From assembly GCA_964607755.1 (NCBI GenBank), contig CAZSMC010000116.1:1-8846 (forward strand): DNA of 8,846 bases, in the 5' to 3' direction. Of this stretch, positions 7,038 to 8,846 are shown in pieces. The translations under genes were made by a program, and so were the position numbers. Below the pieces are notes generated by a model. That model did no database searches, was not told the DNA's origin, and saw nothing but the letters and a program-made list of their open reading frames with translations. The DNA comes from CAZSMC01 sp964607755. Lineage in GTDB: Bacteria > Zhuqueibacterota > Zhuqueibacteria > Residuimicrobiales > Krinioviventaceae. How positions within the stretch are numbered: position 1 is the stretch's first letter; every line of letters starts with the position of its first letter.

Positions 7038-7073
7038 AGCGTTAAACAGAACGCTTAGTATTACAATTGTAAT
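7038..7073. promoter_or_regulatory. Hairpin followed by a 14-bp perfect palindrome
   Basis: AGCGTT (7038-7043) and AACGCT (7050-7055) form a 6-bp stem with a 6-base loop. Five bases on, ATTACAATTGTAAT (7060-7073) is a perfect palindrome containing TACA-AT-TGTA, the form of BlaI/MecI/CopY-type operators. It sits 60-100 bases beyond the stop of the barrel-like gene. The rest of 6794-7134, apart from the possible small ORF, shows nothing I can name. Confidence 0.3.
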
Positions 7074-7134
7074 GATAAACGAGTACACGAATCGCGTTAC
7101 TTGAATATATATTTTGCAATTTAAATTAGAGCAA

Positions 7135-7848
7135 TCATTTAGATGAGCTGATATTGATTCCTGCGCGAAATATAAATCGATCTATTTTATCGAATAATGT
7201 CAAACCCAACAAGTCTCCTGATTCATTAAGAGCTCGCCAATAACAGATGTCAAAATGAATGAATCGCCAATAAAAGGAGGTACCCGCTGCTGCACAAAAC
7301 TTTACATTCATGCCTCTTTGCATGAAAGGAATCGGCGAATATCCTGGATCGGCATCGTACCGAACGTAATCGAAATCAAAGTGTTCATTTGGCCTCAGAT
7401 CTCGTGAACTCCTGCTCGCCTGGTTAATTTTTTTAGAAACTGGGATTGAAACGGTTGAGCCTAAATAAATTTTAAAACGTGATTTTTGAGCAAGCTGCAA
7501 ACTCTTTCCAATTTTAAATAAAAATTCAATGTACGAGATCGATATTTTAAATCCACCTTGAGTAACTCCTTCATAAGGTGGATACATATTCGTTGGCCAT
7601 GTAATGTTTTCAATAGCAATATTCTCTTTTGAAAAATTCAATTCATAACCCCAAAAACCCGTATCCTCTTTGGGACGAATATCCTTACTATAGGAAAAAT
7701 GAACTGCCTTTAGACTCTTTCCATTCTCATTACGAAATGATGCAAAAGTATTTCCATATCGAATATGCTGTGTTCGTTCCGCCGGATACACTGATACAAA
7801 TGATAGAAAGAAAATGAAAAGTTTGAGGGATCGCAAATTATTTCTCAT
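7135..7848 (-). CDS. Exported protein, possibly outer-membrane beta-barrel, unknown family
   Basis: I do not recognise a family. The 237-residue product has a clear Sec signal (RNNLRSLK, then LFIFFLSFVSV, likely cleavage after VYPA around residue 23). The mature part alternates hydrophobic and polar residues, is rich in F, Y, W and S, and has several short strand-like runs such as FKISISYIEFLFKIG, FKIYLGSTVSIPVS and DRFIFRAGINIS. This suits a small beta-barrel or surface protein. There is no terminal aromatic residue of the classical barrel-sorting type. No ribosome site is visible before the ATG at 7848. Base composition is more AT-rich than mutL or the reductase, hinting at a different origin. 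It lies 340 bases upstream of the reductase on the same strand and is probably an independent gene. Confidence 0.65.
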   Translation of the reverse strand: MRNNLRSLKLFIFFLSFVSVYPAERTQHIRYGNTFASFRNENGKSLKAVHFSYSKDIRPKEDTGFWGYELNFSKENIAIENITWPTNMYPPYEGVTQGGFKISISYIEFLFKIGKSLQLAQKSRFKIYLGSTVSIPVSKKINQASRSSRDLRPNEHFDFDYVRYDADPGYSPIPFMQRGMNVKFCAAAGTSFYWRFIHFDICYWRALNESGDLLGLTLFDKIDRFIFRAGINISSSK

Positions 7849-7941
7849 AATTAAAGTATGATTAAATGTAGTGTGCGATTTTTTTTACTGCTAACGCATC
7901 TTTCAGTGGTTGAAATCTAAGATAAACTTGATAAAAGCAAA

Positions 7942-8133
7942 ATGCTCGAAACTAACTACGAAACTGTCTAAAAGCCTCGGCGGTTTCAATCCACTAGAAA
8001 CGATGGTTATCCGACTATTTTATCGATGATCAATCATGATTTTTCCCGAATCGATCCAAAAGATGTCTTGTTAGTCTTTTCAAACGGCAAAGATGGCTAT
8101 TTTGAAATTGCCACAGGATCCATTTATATTTAA
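7942..8133 (+). pseudogene. Coding relic with in-frame stop, unknown family
   Basis: From ATG at 7942 the frame reads MLETNYETV, then TAA (7969-7971), then stays open for 53 codons to TAA at 8131-8133. The downstream part (RFQSTRNDGYPTIL, then INHDFSRIDPKDVLLVFSNG and KDGYFEIATGSIYI) has protein-like composition. A short intact version could start at ATG 8026 (35 codons), but no ribosome site is evident. I infer the C-terminal end of a decayed gene and do not recognise the family. The rest of 7849-8203 shows no other feature I can support. Confidence 0.35.
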
Positions 8134-8203
8134 TTTTGCGGATTTTGTCAATCAATCATTTTGATCTTTCTAAATGATATTTGGTCCGTTCAAATTTTTC
8201 CAA

Positions 8204-8413
8204 TTAATTTTCTACAGCAGACCATCTGCGTATCTCTCCTAAATCAATTTGATGTTTTTTCGCAACCATCTTTGCCTGTTCGAGTGCCTGAAGATCATCC
8301 CAGTGATAATAGGCTGCTAATCTGTCCTTGACACAATCCGTAGGAGATAAAAGACTTAATGATCCGGTTTCAAATTGAAGTTCGTTTATCTTTTCTCCTT
8401 GGTCTCTTCCTAT
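8204..8413 (-). pseudogene. C-terminal remnant of a nucleotidyltransferase-like accessory protein
   Basis: A 69-codon open stretch ends at TAA 8204-8206 and is bounded upstream by TGA at 8414-8416. It contains LLSPTDCVKDRLAAYYHWDD, then LQALEQAKMVAK and IRRWS. From memory this matches the conserved C-terminus of a family of about 170-200 residue nucleotidyltransferase-fold proteins found sporadically in bacterial accessory regions, with a usual pattern like L-x-PTD-x-VKDRLAAFYHW-x-D. The whole N-terminal part is missing. An adjacent frame just upstream (VNFIPSQGRKGRITAE, 8413-8460) would join to IGRDQGEKI if one base were added near 8411, so a frameshift may also be present. No start codon with a ribosome site was found. 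I treat it as a non-functional relic. Confidence 0.6.
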
Positions 8414-8516
8414 TCAGCAGTAATTCGTCCTTTTCTTCCTTGGGAAGGAATGAAATTAACCCCTTTCACCTGCATATTATCAAAACAGTCGTTAATAAAA
8501 AATAAAGGGAGTGAAA

Positions 8517-8738
8517 ATGAAATTTAATGCATTACAACAAAAAAGGCAATTGGTTAGGCACAAAAATATAATCGGCATTGATCCGGGCAAAACCTTTTAT
8601 GTTCAAGAACACTTTTGCAGGTTTTCACATCGAACTTTATCGGGGCTCAAAACACCTCGCAACTGGCGTTTCACTCTCGCTCCGTTCGGATTCAGACTTC
8701 CGCCAACTGGCGGACTGATCCGCAAACGTCGCTTCTGA
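8517..8738 (+). pseudogene. N-terminal fragment of an IS110-like DEDD transposase
   Basis: ATG at 8517 has a good ribosome site (GGGAG at 8507-8511); GTG at 8511 is in frame but would overlap that site. The product begins MKFNALQQKRQLVRHKNIIG and continues IDPGKTFYV. The IIGIDPGK strand carries the first Asp of the RuvC-like DEDD catalytic core and is typical of the N-terminus of IS110-family transposases. After about residue 30 the resemblance stops, and the frame runs through palindromic repeat DNA to a stop at 8736-8738. At about 73 residues, against some 300-400 for the family, it lacks the rest of the catalytic domain and the Tnp_20 region. It is inactive as it stands, apparently cut by the repeat block starting near 8605. 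Confidence 0.5.
8687..8722. repeat. 36-base imperfect palindrome (REP-like)
   Basis: CCGCCA (8700-8705) and TGGCGG (8708-8713) form an inner stem with a 2-base turn. CGGAT and CAG (8687-8691, 8693-8695) pair with CTG and ATCCG (8715-8722) around small bulges. That gives 14 base pairs in all, GC-rich in otherwise AT-rich surroundings. It looks like a repetitive extragenic palindrome, but only one copy lies in the window. Confidence 0.5.
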
Positions 8739-8741
8739 TAT

Positions 8742-8846
8742 GTGGAACATCCCGCGTCTTTTTGCGAGGTGGAACACCCCGCGTCTTTTGCGGGGTGGAA
8801 CATCCCGCGTCTTTTTGCGGGGGTGGAACATCCCGCGTCTTTTTGC
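8742..8846. repeat. Tandem array of about 27-bp hairpin units, continuing past the edge
   Basis: Four head-to-tail copies of GTGGAACATCCCGCGTCTTT-TTGCGGG: 8742-8768 (27), 8769-8794 (26, one T fewer, AC for AT), 8795-8822 (28) and 8823-8846 (cut by the window edge). In copies 2 and 3 CCCGC pairs with GCGGG around a T-rich loop (6 bp in copy 2); copy 1 has GCGAG instead. There is no unique spacer between copies. Open frames through it on the minus strand are repetitive and not credible genes. Confidence 0.9.

Noticed and set aside
8603..8831. Minus-strand frames through the right-end repeats
   Set aside because: The translations are just the 27-base unit read repeatedly plus the palindrome; no ribosome site and no credible fold.
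8742..8846. CRISPR array
   Set aside because: Units are directly contiguous without unique spacers, and no cas gene is present.

Overview
The window looks like a chromosomal segment of a Gram-negative, probably uncultivated bacterium. A Tat-dependent oxidoreductase, a secreted BNR_4-type propeller enzyme, a barrel-like exported protein and a mutL-miaA pair all fit an FCB-superphylum organism (Calditrichota/KSB1-like would be my guess). That placement is inference only. No rRNA, tRNA or CRISPR array was found.

Left part (1-4290), all genes on the minus strand. A sigma70-like promoter (TATAAT with a 17-base spacer to TTGATC) fires into mutL. MutL overlaps miaA, and after a 30-base gap comes a HEPN/nucleotidyltransferase (MNT) pair whose two genes overlap each other. 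The four genes look like one transcript, so a toxin-antitoxin-type module appears to ride at the end of a housekeeping mismatch-repair/tRNA-modification operon. Beyond it lie a small Cys-rich DUF6485-type gene with its own ribosome site and a 3' hairpin, then a broken, edge-truncated gene with a terpenoid-synthase-like NSE motif.

Centre (4290-6800). The divergent intergenic region holds a perfect 13-base inverted repeat with a 70-base interior. Then comes a plus-strand exported BNR_4 beta-propeller protein, probably acting on polysaccharide, which converges on a minus-strand Tat-exported aldo/keto reductase. Together they suggest extracytoplasmic carbohydrate processing. Just upstream of the reductase is a possible frameshifted small membrane-protein gene whose stop codon overlaps the reductase's ribosome site.

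Right part (6800-8846) is AT-rich and gene-poor. It has one unrecognised exported, barrel-like protein and then a graveyard of remnants: a short plus-strand coding remnant with an in-frame stop, the C-terminus of a nucleotidyltransferase-like accessory protein, and the N-terminus of an IS110-like DEDD transposase. The transposase breaks off into a repeat block with a large imperfect palindrome and a tandem array of about 27-base units, each able to form a short GC hairpin, which continues past the window edge.

No clearly new multi-gene system is visible. The items most worth a second look are the HEPN/MNT pair embedded in the mutL operon, the hairpin repeat array, the 96-base inverted-repeat element and the frameshifted membrane ORF.
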